Source of the DNA: Ectobius pallidus
Taxonomy: Eukaryota > Arthropoda > Insecta > Blattodea > Ectobiidae
DNA: 64,000 nt
Reading direction: 5' to 3'
NCBI GenBank assembly: GCA_964059195.1
Contig: CAXKWD010000011.1
Span: 11,998,451 to 12,062,450 of the forward strand
Made by a program: the position numbers and the translations under genes. A model generated the notes under the pieces. The model saw only the letters and a program-made list of their open reading frames with translations. It had not been told where the DNA came from and searched no databases. Every line of letters starts with the position of its first letter. Position 1 is the stretch's first letter. Below are positions 11,441 through 22,407 of the stretch, one piece after another.

Positions 11441-11830
11441 TTGTCTGTCTGGAAATCTATAGCCCCTACGTTGGGGCCTCCAAGCGGAGGTTCCTATTAC
11501 CTATATGAATTTTGTTACGCTTATTTTCCGAGAGAGGGCAGAGGGACAGGTGTTAAGCCCATCGCCTCTCAACTCTCCTCAGGAAACAGGTATTACTTAG
11601 ACGTCAAAGGGCCGAGAAATTTTGTCCAGAGGCTCTAATTTGGGCTTGGAGTTCTTTAGCGTGCCGTAAATCTACGACACGGGCCCCCCAGCTTAAAGTC
11701 CTCCCGGAGGACTCCGTGCCCAGGATTTTTACGTCCTGAAAACCTCATCTACCGCGGCCAGGTTTATCCCGCGACCTTCTGATCTAGAGGCGGGCACGCT
11801 ACCTCTAGACTACTGACTACCTGAGGCTAT
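11441..11830 (-). mobile_element. tRNA-derived SINE-like element
   Basis: On the minus strand the sequence starts near 11825 with a tRNA-like head: an A-box-like GTCTAGAGGTAGCG followed, after about 30 bp, by a B-box-like AAGGTCGCGGGATAAACC. The unusually GC-rich body (11,650-11,760) contains GGCACGCTAAAGAACTCC and GACAAAATTTCTCGG, which are typical of a widespread arthropod SINE body as I remember it. Base composition is clearly unlike the A+T-rich neighbours. Exact ends and target duplication not determined. Confidence 0.6.
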
Positions 11831-12655
11831 TACGTCACCATTTACATAGACCTAGTGTGATTTTCATTGCCATTTATACCGGTGGCAGCCTTGTTGTACG
11901 CAGGCTCCATGAGAACTGGGGAGTTGTGGATGCGGAGGCGGTAGTTCCTCTCCAGACCTCGGACGGGGGAGGTTTACAACTCAGCGTATGATCTTTGCCG
12001 CGCGCCGCCGTATTAATGCTGTGAAAAATTCATTGAGAAAGCAGCTTATTTTGTGTTTTACAATTATTAATAGACTACATAGTGAAAGTATAGCAATGTT
12101 TATTTCAAGAGGACGGGCAAGTTAAAAATGGAGAAACAGTCCTGCTCTCAACCTAACTATGAACTTTGCATAGTAATTTAAAAGTCGGTTTTCTTTTTCA
12201 AGTAATTAATTTTTGTCGTAATCGTGTTCTTAACAGTGTTGGAAATCTATAATTTCACTGTCAGTGGTTATAAACAATCCCCGTGGATCTCCAAAAATCG
12301 ATAATTCCTGTAAAAATTTTAAACAATATATAAATAAAAAATATTTCAAGCTACTGACTATTGCCTGAAACTATTTAAGTGTGAGAAAAATAATATTAGC
12401 GTTAATTACTGACTGCAGCTGATTTTTGGACAGTCATTACTGTCATATTTAAAAATAGCGAACACTGTATAGAAATTGAAAAGAACAAAAATTGACTCCT
12501 ACCGTTCTGTATTCGTCTTCTTAGCGTAGAAATTTATCAGCACAGTCAGTTGTATGTTTATTTTCGCTACACTTTATTATTTTGAAATAAATAAGTGAAT
12601 CAAATATTAGAGTTACTGACAGATTCCCATAATGATGTAATATTGTGAAGTTACC
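11831..12655. other. No recognised feature; possible upstream region of the 12656 exon
   Basis: Has no long open frame. A GC-rich patch at 11,860-12,010 contrasts with the rest and could be SINE or promoter-proximal sequence. I cannot identify a core promoter. Confidence 0.4.
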
Positions 12656-12893
12656 ATGGATTACGTTTTGCGGGTTTGGATTGTCATGCTCTTGATCCTA
12701 TTCGCTTTCGTTGCCAATTTGTTGGTACTTAGTGGATTATGGCCTTTATGCCAATCCAGAAGTTCATCTCATGTTCCTGGCTTCGCGCGATCCCCTGCTC
12801 CAGTCCTGGATAGACTGATTGCAGCTGTGACCATCGCGGCCTTGCTTCTTGCCTTTCTTACCGGCTTGGCTCAGTTACCAGTGCTTGCGTTTG
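12656..12893 (+). CDS. Candidate first coding exon of a multi-pass membrane protein (GPCR-like)
   Basis: ATG at 12656 lies in a good animal start context (GTTACCATGG). The frame runs 79 codons to a consensus splice donor TTG|GTAAGT at 12894 and gives two long hydrophobic segments: residues about 8-29 (RVWIVMLLILFAFVANLLVL part) and 53-79 (IAAVTIAALLLAFLTGLAQL part). The first carries an A-N-L-L-V pattern like the conserved Asn of rhodopsin-family helix 1; the second ends LAQLPVLAF, resembling helix 2, but lacks the usual Asp. The exon is visibly richer in G+C than its flanks, which supports coding. The frame remains open past the donor to 13111 only by running into a MITE-like palindrome, so the true exon probably ends at the donor. 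No downstream exon was found in the window. Alternatives: exon of another membrane protein, or chance ORF. Confidence 0.38.
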
Positions 12894-12978
12894 GTAAGTT
12901 CCACATAACTAAGTTTCCGTTTCTTAAATGGTATTCGTTGAAGTGGATTGCTTTAGGTTACATGATTAACAAGTCAAA

Positions 12979-13092
12979 ATATTTAAAATTATACTTAAAA
13001 CTTGCCACCTTATACCACAAACAACCGATACAGAGCTCTGTATTGGTTGTCTGTGGTATAAGCTGGTATGTTTTAAGTATAATTTTAAATAT
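12979..13092. mobile_element. 114-bp near-perfect palindrome (fold-back MITE)
   Basis: Left arm ATATTTAAAATTATACTTAA through CCACCTTATACCACAAACAA pairs with the right arm almost to the centre at about 13036 (AGAGCTCT). The core CCACCTTATACCACA and the outer ACTTAAA also form the ends of the larger element at 38992-39620, so both belong to one family. Confidence 0.75.
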
Positions 13093-13212
13093 CCACCACA
13101 AACGGGTATAAATTAATCAATCACGTCAAAATATATCTGAGAATTATTGTAAAATGTCTAAGCGGTTTTCTTTTCTGCCAGGGAAAGTATGTATGCTGGG
13201 CATGTCAAAGAT

Positions 13213-13467
13213 AATTGTGTACTTGACCTTACAAAGGGGGTAACCGCCAAATTTAAAAAAAAATGACATTTTACTATACAGTAGTGGTACATGGCATCCT
13301 GCATTGACCTACAAAAGCGCTAAGTGAAATTCATAATTGTGGTTGCAAAGTTGCTCGAAAGAAAGCACCACAGGTAAGGACCAATGCTATTTCTTTACAA
13401 GGATTGTTGATTATCTCAGAAACTTAATTTTGGCACTTAGCCCCTTTGTAAGGTCAAGTACACAATT
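13213..13467. mobile_element. 255-bp MITE with 27-bp inverted ends
   Basis: AATTGTGTACTTGACCTTAC and AAAGGGG at 13213-13239 are repeated exactly in inverse at 13441-13467. The centre is non-coding. Target duplication not resolved. Confidence 0.75.
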
Positions 13468-14009
13468 TTTGTAGTCAGTTTACAGTAAACATCAGTGCAT
13501 TATAATACCCTGGGTATAAGGGGAAACGGAATAACCTATCTTTGCAATGTTAAATACAATATGCCTTTTCTCAAAATCTGCTATGTATAGTCATTTGATC
13601 TTTTTACCGTTTCTGGATGCCTAACCTGTGTCACTACTGAACAAAAGATTTCTTCATAATATGCATTTTTACTGAGATATGATTTTTCTTTATAAAAATT
13701 GCCTTAAACATTTTTAAGTACCATAATAAACTATAAATAGTTCATAGGTTAACCGATTCAAAAATGTTTTTTTAAGTGTATGTAATACATCTGAGTAAAC
13801 AAATCCTGAAAATTTCAAGTTTGTAGGTTAAGTAGAAGCTGAGAAAAGATAAATTTTATATAAAAATAGCTTCCCTGCTCCATTGACTGTACCTTCTAAA
13901 AAAAAAAAAAGAAGGATAGAATTATAGTACAATATTATGTATGATACACCATTTTAAAGAGGAAAGTCCAGAGAATAATATACAATAATAATAATATTTT
14001 TATTTTCAT
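13468..14009. other. No recognised feature
   Basis: A+T-rich with a run of about 13 A near 13900. No supported gene or repeat ends. Confidence 0.5.
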
Positions 14010-14200
14010 CCAGGCCTGTAATTATTTAAATCCACCTTATTACCACCCTTATGAATTCCTACGATAATAGCGGTTTTCCAGTCATCTGGCAAAACACAAT
14101 TATTTATAGACATATTAAAAACTGCATCATGGTTTTACTGCCCAACTTAAGCATTTTCTTGGCCATATCGTGAGGCCCCCTTGATTTACGGGTTTGAAAT
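14010..14200 (-). pseudogene. LINE reverse-transcriptase fragment
   Basis: On the minus strand a short frame reads CVLPDDWKTAII, then HKGGNK and NNYRP. P-xx-W-K-x-A-x-I-x-x-x-x-K-G-G...NYRP is the hallmark of the first conserved block of non-LTR (Jockey/CR1/L1-like) reverse transcriptases. Only this block is left, with a frame change just upstream (KSRGPHDMAKKML in another frame). It is a decayed fragment unrelated in sequence to the RTE copy at 35.6 kb. Confidence 0.7.
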
Positions 14201-14999
14201 GTCTTTTTCCTCTTCATTAAATTCAGTAACTTTACTATCATATTATTTTTGTCGGGAAAATGAGTAGTATATAGTTCTATAATTTGAACTTAATTTAATT
14301 TCAGAAAACTGAATTACTTAAAATGAGTAAACTTGCATATCGTCGCTTAAAAAACAATACCGCGTAACTAACAAAACACAAATTTTACAGGAGAAGCAAA
14401 AAACTGTTTATTTTTGCTTTTAGGCGTCGTACAATGTTCACATTTTCAGGATAATAAACACAACGTATTTCTAATTATATGTTGGCAACATTGAGACGAA
14501 TTTTAGTTATTTGGCACCGTGGCGCTAGTTACGCGGTATTGAACTCTCAATTATTTTACGAAAATGTCAGTTACGCGGAATTAAATATTTGTATTTCAGA
14601 ATAAAAGAAGCATTTTTTAAGAAAAAATACTTTATTTGAGTGTAATATAGTACTATAATTGTTGATCAAATTATTTTTCTTTTTACATTTTAAACTGAAA
14701 TAATCCTGCTCTAATATAAATAAATCAAGTATACATACGAATACAGCTTCCTGATACAGCTTTTGTATTGAAGTTACAATTTGGAGATAAAGAATTATTT
14801 TATCATACTACTGATGGCAAATTAATAACATACTGGAAAGCCAGAAGGCTAATGACAATTGTTCAATAGCCTGAGCAATAGATTAAATAAATAAACAATA
14901 ACAACCTTGATGCTATGATTTACAAATGAGGAATGTTGTCATAGAATAAATGGAAATCATGAGGAAATAATTTCTTTAGTTGCTGTAAGTGATACCACT

Positions 15000-16060
15000 T
15001 AGACTTCTTGATCTTCAGCCTCTCCATGTAGAGTCTGGGAATTCATCTTTCTTGAGAGTCTTAGGCAGCTTAAGCAACTCCTGAAAGTCTTCAGTGTAGT
15101 CCAGATTATAATATATGACACCCTTAGGTTCATATTTTATTACTCTTAAATAAAATACCATAGGGTCATTTGGTTTCCGTTCAGGACGAATGGAAAATTG
15201 AATCCAGAGCTTATTGTCACTGTAGTTTATGAAGAATGTGTGATCACTGATCACGATAAGTAGCCTTGTATGGAAATTACTTTTTTTTGCTTCTCTTGTC
15301 ACAGTTGGATATTGACTAGGGAGGAATATTTCTTTAGATTTTGGCCTGCATTCTGTGACACTGATCACTGAATCACACTTCATTTGGGTGTGACCCTTTT
15401 CCAAAAACTTCTGGAAAACAGTAATGTTTGTTTTCATTGTGAATTTCAGCAAAGCTGTCGACAATACTGCGTTCCTATTTTGATATGTGCAGCCGTTGGA
15501 ATATAAAATGATGGGAACATTACTTTCTTCAATGTGTCAATAACACAAGTGGAAAATGTTGATGCTACTTGCTCAGCTTCACTTTCATAGAACCAGTAGC
15601 AGATTACATCATGGTTAGCCAATTCATCCATTGTAATATAATGGACTGCCAATTTAGTTTTGTAATATATTGCACTGGCTTGCAAAAAGGGAGCTACCTT
15701 TACAGCCTGCGAGTCCATCGTAAAAACTCTACGTGAGCCTGATTCGGCCGCTGCCTTATCTTTTGTATTCCCCTCCCGATCCTTTCCTTTTTGATAATCA
15801 TACTCATTTACATTGCCGGTTGGATATCCAACACATAAGTCGCAGTCGTCTTTTTTGGGCCTATATTCGTCCTATATTCATGGCTGATAAAACATCATAA
15901 AATGTGTGTCTACTTATTGTCCCCTTGTTCAATTCTTTATTTTTTTTTTGTATAGGTGACACAGTTGGCTTATAGAATTTATTCCTGGCTCCAGAGAGAG
16001 TTAGTAGACATTTTCCTAAAGTTAATGCGATGACAATTTCGGGAATTTTTCTAGAAATTC
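15000..16060 (-). pseudogene. Decayed transposase-like gene with YSxGCxxQNRN and GHTQM motifs
   Basis: Minus-strand translation from about 16030 gives KCLLTLSGARNKFY, ELNKGTISRHTFYDVLSAMN, a frame shift, RPKKDDCDLCVGYP (a CxxC pair), then the open part from 15718 (VFTMDSQAVKVAPFLQASAI, CYWFYESEA). A frame shift near 15510 is followed by YSNGCTYQNRNAV and, in the 149-codon frame 15464-15015, FLEKGHTQMKCDSV, LPSQYPTVTREAKK and SIRPERKPNDPM. In relatives I remember, the first motif is YSDGC, with the Asp a likely catalytic residue of an RNase-H-fold (DDE-type) domain; here it is Asn. With that change and at least two frame shifts the gene is dead. The same family is represented by its N-terminal part at 52020-52370. 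The formal superfamily name is not certain to me. Confidence 0.6.
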
Positions 16061-16227
16061 CCTAACAAATGTCTTATCTAGACCCTGAAAAATTCACCTC
16101 CATCTGTTCCTCACTTTCTGTATAATTTCCCGAAGAAATCCCTGAAGAATGATGCTCATAACTTAGGTCATCTGTCATCTACGTCATACTGGGAAGAGTA
16201 GTGAATGTGTCTGGAAAAGAAAGTCGC

Positions 16228-16228
<1 letters not shown>

Positions 16229-16307
<79 letters not shown>
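16229..16307. repeat. (TAA)n microsatellite
   Basis: About 26 uninterrupted AAT units within the 14335-17732 transposon. Confidence 0.95.
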
Positions 16308-16309
<2 letters not shown>

Positions 16310-16529
16310 ATTTAATTCAAAATACGTTAACTTTTCTTTTGTCATTATTGCTGTAAAATTATTATTTTTCCTTTTATATCTGTCAAACCACTCACAGAAG
16401 GTCCTTCAAAAATATTTTCTTGAATCATAGGTAGGGTCTCTGCCTTGCTTCCCTCTGGTACACATAGAGATTAATCTGCGATGAATATATAAAAAATGCT
16501 AATAGCATAATCGTGGATAATAATAGATC

Positions 16530-16567
16530 TAATTTTAATTTTAATTTTAATTTTAATTTTAATTTTG
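16530..16567. repeat. (TTTTAA)n short tandem repeat
   Basis: Six to seven hexamer units. Read on the minus strand they appear as an artificial (KL)n stretch in a 65-codon frame, which is not a gene. Confidence 0.9.
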
Positions 16568-17775
16568 TAATACAAAAGTATGGACAATAGATACCGGTTT
16601 TGATATTTTTTATATGGATCATGAGTTATATCTCATATTATAATTATTTCCGGTAGGTGTCCTTGTTTTAAATTCCCGGTATTGTCGGCATGTTATTAGG
16701 GTGTACTAAAATAAAATAAAAAGATATCAATATGTTCGATTCCCCTTCCTCATCTTCATTTACACAAATTGTCTTCTTTATGCTTTCTTCTGGTGCACCA
16801 ACCGGTGAAGATATCCCCGGCAGTTTCTTCTACTAATGAAATACTTTATTTTGAAATATAGCGTTTAAAAAATATACTAATGTTAATTAATATTCATGAT
16901 TTTTTGAGCCAGAAGATTCTCGAGAAAACTATTTTGAATAAAAATGTCTGACATCAGTTATTCGAAAACTAATATTGTACTCATATAGGCTACTTACTTC
17001 GTTTTATCCTGGTAGAATTCCTAAAATTACTGAATATAAATCGTAATTGTGCAATTATTTCTTCTTCAGTAGTTAATCCATCTACAACTTCTTTAAGCAG
17101 ATCCACGTCATCTACAGGACTGTAGATGATGTGTTCGGCACGATTTCATTCAATCTATTTCAATACAAGATAAAAATTTAAAAAACTATTTTTTTCGGGA
17201 GAGAGAATGTTAAGAGAATGTGTAAAATCGATACATACAAAACATCTTAAATAGCACTTACCATGTAATATACCTTCTAACGTCAGAATAGATCTTAACT
17301 CATACTATGAAATATATCTTCTCTCATCTTGATGTAAAAGTCAACTGACAGCAGCCTAATAATGTTTAATCCACAGGTGCAGAAACGGAAATGGGTGAGC
17401 CCAAATAAAACTCCGAGGGTTATATGTCACCTTATGTTGCATTAGTAAACTAAGTTGAACCGTGCGCCGTATACGGCGGTATTATATAAAGTTTTCAATG
17501 AAATCATATACGCGGTGTTGTACACTGGTTCAGTTACGCGGTATTTCTGAATTTTCTATGTTGCTTCAGATATGCGGTATTGTGTATGCCTCTTTTGCAA
17601 GGTGATGACACAAAATTTCATCTTGACCGATATTTCATCATAAGCGCTATTTCAGTGATGCCAACAGTATAAACATGTCATTTTCACCAAAAGTGTCAGT
17701 TACGCGGTATTGTTTCTTAAGCGACGATATGCTAAGTGGACTTTGAACATGCGATTCATTAAGCCTCAATACTAA

Positions 17776-20278
17776 GGGTGGCGTGCACCAAACTCATGCA
17801 ATTTACTCTTTTAGTAAGCCTTACTTCTTTAGTTCTAACTACTTTAGTAAGCTACTCTTTTAGTAACCGTACTCTTTTAGTAAGGACGGCGTGCACCAAC
17901 CAGGAGTAAACTAAACTCGGCGGCTTTCAACATAGAGGAATGTACTAAAGAAGTAAAAATTTTATTTACTCCCAGAGTAAATGAACTTACTCCACAAGTG
18001 GTAGAGAGCACCAACACGGAGTACGTTACTAACGTAGTAAGTTGTGGAGTAAATAAGGCCAATATTTACTCCTACTCAGGGGGTGGAGTAAAGTTGTGGA
18101 GTAAGTGTGTTCTGTGGCATTTGCGTGAGTTATGAGTTACATATCACATTAAATGGATTACATAGTTCAAACTGAGGATAAGTTATTGAGATGAAGAAGG
18201 TTGTATACCAAAAATGAGAGTTGTGGCAGGTGATTTAATAAATATTAGGCGAACCATACCTAGTAGGGCATTTAATAACGTAAATAATTAAGCTCATAAA
18301 TCCTTACATGAAATTTTGGCGTTTGGAAGAAACGATGTCAGATTCTCACTACATCCATGTGATTTCAGCCAGTCAAATGCGGAAATATCATTGCGGAGAG
18401 CGATCCAATTAGGAAGACGTCCACCAAAGGTGAGGGGAAGAGTGAGTGGAAGGGACGTTTGCATTGCACGGTACAAGGAGCTCATGTGCTCTTAAATATC
18501 TTCCTAGCTGGATCGGCCTTTAGATGTTGCAGTTCTCCCTAACTTTGGGTCAGAAAACGACGATGTATTTCAAGCTAATCATATGGATACAGATATCGGC
18601 GAGGTATAGTACATTCCAATACATGAAAGCCTCCGTTCTTGGAGCTACCCAGAAAACACTTCCCCCTGCTACTTAACCATAGAATTACTGAACAATAGGT
18701 GATTCTCATTGTTAAACGATTTAATGTAATTATTGTAAATTAATTTTATTACATTACACTTCTATAGCTTAACTTAAAGCACAACATTGCGAATGCCAGA
18801 TTATAATAATAATTATAAGAGCTAAAAGTTCAATAGTTGCACCCGCAGAGTTAATGAATAATATGTCCTTTTTTCTAACCCAGGTGTAAAAATGTCCAAA
18901 CAGGCCACATCGGAAGAAAATTTGACTGACTCTGGGATTAGCGTACATTGAGAAGGGGACACATTGTAAAACCATTCCTTAAAGACCCCCCAAGTCTCGA
19001 ATGGAGGAGTGAGACGAGACTTTCATGTTTGGGAATAAACTATAGCAGATGCTGCAGGTCTATAGTATGCTGCTAACTATTTTAATTAACCCTGTGGACA
19101 GGAAAGTGAGAAGCATTATAAACTATATAGAAAAAAATGCCAACATGAGTGCCGAAAGAAAATTTTAAGGAGGGGCCTGGAGGTTGAAGCTGCACAGGAT
19201 CTAGAGAAGTAGTCACTGAAATTATTTTTAAACACACAACCATCTACATAATTATTATTGGAGTTCATAGCTTCCGAAATATTGTACCGCCATTTTTTGT
19301 TTAAATATTACATTTCTCAGTTGTAATATTATTATTTTTATAAGGTAATATTTTTTAAGTAAATGTTCTGTGCATTTGAAAAAGGACAGAAACATAATGC
19401 CCCTTATTAGTTTTGTTATCCTTTTTATCCCCCCTTTTTCTTGATTTTGTGTAATACTTCTTATTAATATTGTTAAACAGTCAATAAGTATTAATAATTC
19501 ATTATAGTGAGATTTATGATAAACAACTATAGAATAATTGATTTATCGTTTTTGGGGAAGAATATGTAACTTTAGGAAGTATAAATATTTTAATATATTT
19601 TAGAACTTTATTATTATTATGAGAGAAATAATTATAATATTGACAGTGAATCAATTATGAAAATCAACTGGAAATTCCAATTGTTTGCATTATAATACAG
19701 AAATAGTTTGCACAAAAATTGTAATCACAGTACCCATACGTAGGCTACTAAACTGAAAATACTCAATTGAAGGAATTAAAATTAGTAATGAATAAAACAT
19801 TACTATTAGACCTATTTTAAAACATGAAGATTGTCATTAGTAATATTTGGAACAACCCAAATTCATATTCATTGTTTCAGCGAACCTTTCCTTTTCATTA
19901 TCTGGCACTTGAATAATACTGGCAATTGAAATGCACGTGTTCTGCTGCGCTGCACTAACGTTTCTGCTCTGTTCTGCGCAGAATTCGACTACTTCTTTAG
20001 TAAAAATCGCTTACTACTTTAGTAACAACTAAAGAAGTAACTATCAATTGAGCTCTCCAACACCAACTAAAAGAGTAAGTTACTAAAAGAGTAGCACTAA
20101 AGTAGTAAATTTAGGAAGGGAACCTTACGTAACAAAAACCGGTTTGTCTGTCTCACTCTAGCACATACATTAGTATGACTTAAGAGTGAGACAGATGTAC
20201 TGGTTCTTGTATACTCCAGGTCTCCGTCTTAAATTTACTACTTTAGTAAGATTTACTCCTGGATGGTGCACGCCACCC
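17776..20278. mobile_element. PIF/Harbinger-type element, composite
   Basis: The ends GGGTGGCGTGCACCA (17776-17790) and its exact inverse (20264-20278) are flanked by TAA on both sides (17773-17775 and 20279-20281), the 3-bp TWA-type duplication of PIF/Harbinger. A second, internal left-type end follows at 17881 (TAAGGACGGCGTGCACCAAC), and the right 165 bp are homologous to the MITE at 31799-32012, so the 2.5-kb unit seems to be a transposon with a MITE-like piece joined at each side. Many AGTAA-type motifs (ACTCTTTTAGTAA, ACTACTTTAGTAA) fill both subterminal regions in inverted orientation. Coding remnant at 18315-18610. Confidence 0.75.
18315..18610 (+). pseudogene. Harbinger transposase C-terminal remnant
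   Basis: At 18315 the plus strand reads FGVWKKRCQIL, matching the conserved (E)RxFGVWKRRFPxL block near the end of PIF/Harbinger DDE transposases. After a stop and frame changes, 18530-18605 reads DVAVLPNFGSENDDVFQ and on to a stop, in the place where these proteins have the VLHNIAV...acidic tail. Stops and frame shifts abolish function. Its position inside an element with a TAA duplication and Harbinger-like ends supports the assignment. Confidence 0.55.
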
Positions 20279-20668
20279 TAAGTATTGTGATAGGAAGTGT
20301 TTGTTCCAAAAACTCTTGAAGACGTATCAGTGAAGTCATACAATAAATAGCTGAATAGCAAACCATTGCCTTTTTTAATACAGAGATGTATCACGATATC
20401 ACAAGCCATCTAGTATTTACGTAAGAAAACAAGTTAATAACTGTAGAGTAAATCGACATCGAGTTAAACATTCGAGAATTGAGAATTAATGCAATTAAAA
20501 AACATACCATTATTACAGAAGACGATTGGGAAAATACTTCTATCCTGGTCCTGCTGATGAAGGGGGAGTGCTTCTTTAAATTGGCAGCTCAGGGCAAATT
20601 TCCCTCGGAGAGAGGAGTAAAGAATCCATTATTATATAACAAACTCTCTTTCCAAGCTTTTGTTCAAC

Positions 20669-20718
<50 letters not shown>

Positions 20719-20728
20719 ATATATATAT
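20669..20728. repeat. (TA)n(TG)n microsatellite
   Basis: AT units followed by GT units and a short TA run. Overlapping frames on both strands consist of repeat-encoded Ile/Tyr or Thr/His and are not genes. Confidence 0.95.
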
Positions 20729-21010
20729 GACCGCCAGCGTGGTCTTGTGGTTAGCGTCGCTGACTACAGATAACCCAGTACCTCCTTGGATTTTTCTGAG
20801 GTAGGGACGTCTGGTAGGGGTGCACTCAGCCTCGTGATTCAAATTGAGGAGCTACTTGATAGAGAAGTAGCGGCTCCGGTCATGAAAACCACCATTAACG
20901 GCAGTGGGTGTCGGCATGCTGACCACATGCCCCCAATCCTGCTATCTGCCTGTGGTAGATGATGCAGGGGTCGCGTGGTAGGCCAAGTCCCTCCACGGAG
21001 TTTAGTTATA
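20729..21010 (+). mobile_element. tRNA-derived SINE, near full length
   Basis: The head TGGTCTTGTGGTTAGCGTCG is an A-box-like tRNA start; a B-box-like segment (GTGATTCAAATTG) follows further in. The body holds TCCGGTCATGAAAACCACCA and GTGTCGGCATGCTGACCACA, shared with 10650-10828. It ends at about 21000-21010 in AGTTTAGTTATATA. It lies directly after a microsatellite, which may mark its insertion point. Confidence 0.7.
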
Positions 21011-21061
21011 TATATATAATTTCTTTAATAAAATGTCTAATTTTCGTTTTACGTGCACATG

Positions 21062-21318
21062 GTATAGTGCAGCGTTTCTCAACCTTTTTGAACCCGAGGA
21101 CCACTAAAATGCCTAAAAAAATTTTACGGACCCCTAATTTTACATCCCATTTTTAAAAGAAGGCCTATAATCTTAATATTTGGGGTATTAATTATAGGTC
21201 ATTATAACGAAATGTGAAAAATTTTACTTCTTTACTTTCCACTTGCTTTATGATATTTTTTAATTATGTCTGCGGACCATCTGCACCATCTTCGCGGACC
21301 AGAAACGCTGGTATAGTG
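21062..21318. mobile_element. hAT MITE (21070-21310) with 8-bp target duplication
   Basis: The 241-bp element starts CAGCGTTTCTCAACCTTTTT and ends GGACCAGAAACGCTG, giving CAGCGTTTCT inverted ends typical of hAT (Charlie-like) elements. Perfect 8-bp duplications GTATAGTG lie at 21062-21069 and 21311-21318. Non-coding. Confidence 0.92.
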
Positions 21319-21739
21319 CATTCGCTGGTATTCGGACCTCTGAAATCCTGTCAGACAGTTTCACGAAACCGCAAAATTTGATATCGTTGGTGATTAATAA
21401 TTTTTTTTAAATTTCACATTTTCACGTAATCAGGAATTTGACGTGACTTCTGACTGTTCTTATATCTCCCAAAGCAACCACGGTAATGTGAACTTTACAC
21501 ACAGGTTCATACAGTAATGAATATTTAAAATGATGACGTACATCAAACCATTCCACTTTTTATGTATCTTTAATTACGTGTTTAATAGTTTCACCAACAC
21601 AACTTGATGTGACGAACAATTACACAAACGGAATTTCAAGCAACACATTCTGAACGCAGTCAGCGTTTCAATGCTGTATATCCTATTCATAGATTAATTT
21701 TAAAATTAAATTATTGTACTCTTTAGCAAAGTGTTTATA

Positions 21740-22020
21740 TCTGTAATTCGTTTTAGTACTTAATGTTGAGATACTACAGGAAGGACGTGTGGACAAAACA
21801 GACGTATGTTTGAGTATTAATGTTGCGGCATTCAGGCAGGAAGCGTGTTCAGTACAGATGTATGTTTGAGTGCTTAATGCATAAATACTACAGCAAATAC
21901 GTTTTGTCAATACAGACGTATGTTTAAGTATTTATGTTGGGATACTACAGGAAGGACGTTTGGTCCACACAGACGTTAGTTTTTATGTTGGGCTACTTTG
22001 GAAAGACAATGTTTGAGTTA
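21740..22020. repeat. 57-bp imperfect tandem repeat
   Basis: The string ACAGACGTATGTTTGAG and following AATGTTGGGATACTACAG recur at 21798, 21854, 21912 and 21969, spacings 56, 58 and 57 bp, about five degenerate copies in all. No coding function: the 75-codon minus-strand frame across it is a by-product. Confidence 0.8.
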
Positions 22021-22077
22021 CTTACATTGAGTCCTATGAGATAGAGGTGTTTTCTTGCAAATCTGATAGTGCAGGGC

Positions 22078-22407
22078 CTTATTGGATCTACACTTTTTAA
22101 GCTTTTTAAACTTTGTTAACTTTATTTTTTCCCTTGCCCTTGATATCTCATGGGGCCAGGGAAAAAATTTGAACAAAGCTTTAAAAAGTAGAATATTATA
22201 GGAGAAAAGTTCCTCTGACAATGGGATTTGAACCCAGGACTCCTTATTGGATCTACACTTTTTAAGCTTTTTAAACTTTGTTAACTTTATTTTTTCCCTT
22301 GCCCTTGATATCTCATGGGGCCAGGGAAAAAATTTGAACAAAGCTTTAAAAAGTAGAATATTATAGGAGAAAAGTTCCTCTGACAATGGGATTTGAACCC
22401 AGGACTC
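22078..22407 (-). repeat. Exact 165-bp tandem duplication containing a SINE piece
   Basis: Two copies, 22078-22242 and 22243-22407, appear identical. Each holds, on the minus strand, CTGGGTTCAAATCCCATTG, a good tRNA B-box, at the head end and a body with a weak internal palindrome (CTTTTTAAAGC / GCTTTTTAAAC). An A-box is not apparent, so each copy is a partial tRNA-derived SINE. The 122-codon minus-strand frame across both is produced by the duplication and is not a gene. Confidence 0.8.

Larger units (their letters stand above)
14335..17732. mobile_element. 3.4-kb DNA transposon with subterminal repeats
   Basis: Left end GCATATCGTCGCTTAAAAAA continuing to CCGCGTAACT (14335-14369) is mirrored at 17698-17732, about 35 bp with one or two differences. 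A motif GTTACGCGGTATTG recurs near both ends: 14528, 14570 (variant), and 17531, 17569 (variant), 17698 plus weaker forms near 17470 and 17510, and as part of the left end itself. Between the ends lies a decayed transposase-like gene on the minus strand (15000-16060). Microsatellites at 16229-16307 and 16530-16567 expanded inside it. The target duplication is unclear because the flanks form part of a palindrome (TGCATAT / ATATGC); TA is one possibility. Confidence 0.7.

Noticed and set aside
20479..20842. Frames across the TA/TG microsatellite
   Set aside because: Carry runs of Ile-Tyr or Thr-His from the microsatellite; no motif.
22018..22386. 122-codon minus-strand frame with an internal repeat
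   Set aside because: Generated by the 165-bp duplication, which happens to be divisible by three, across a SINE piece.
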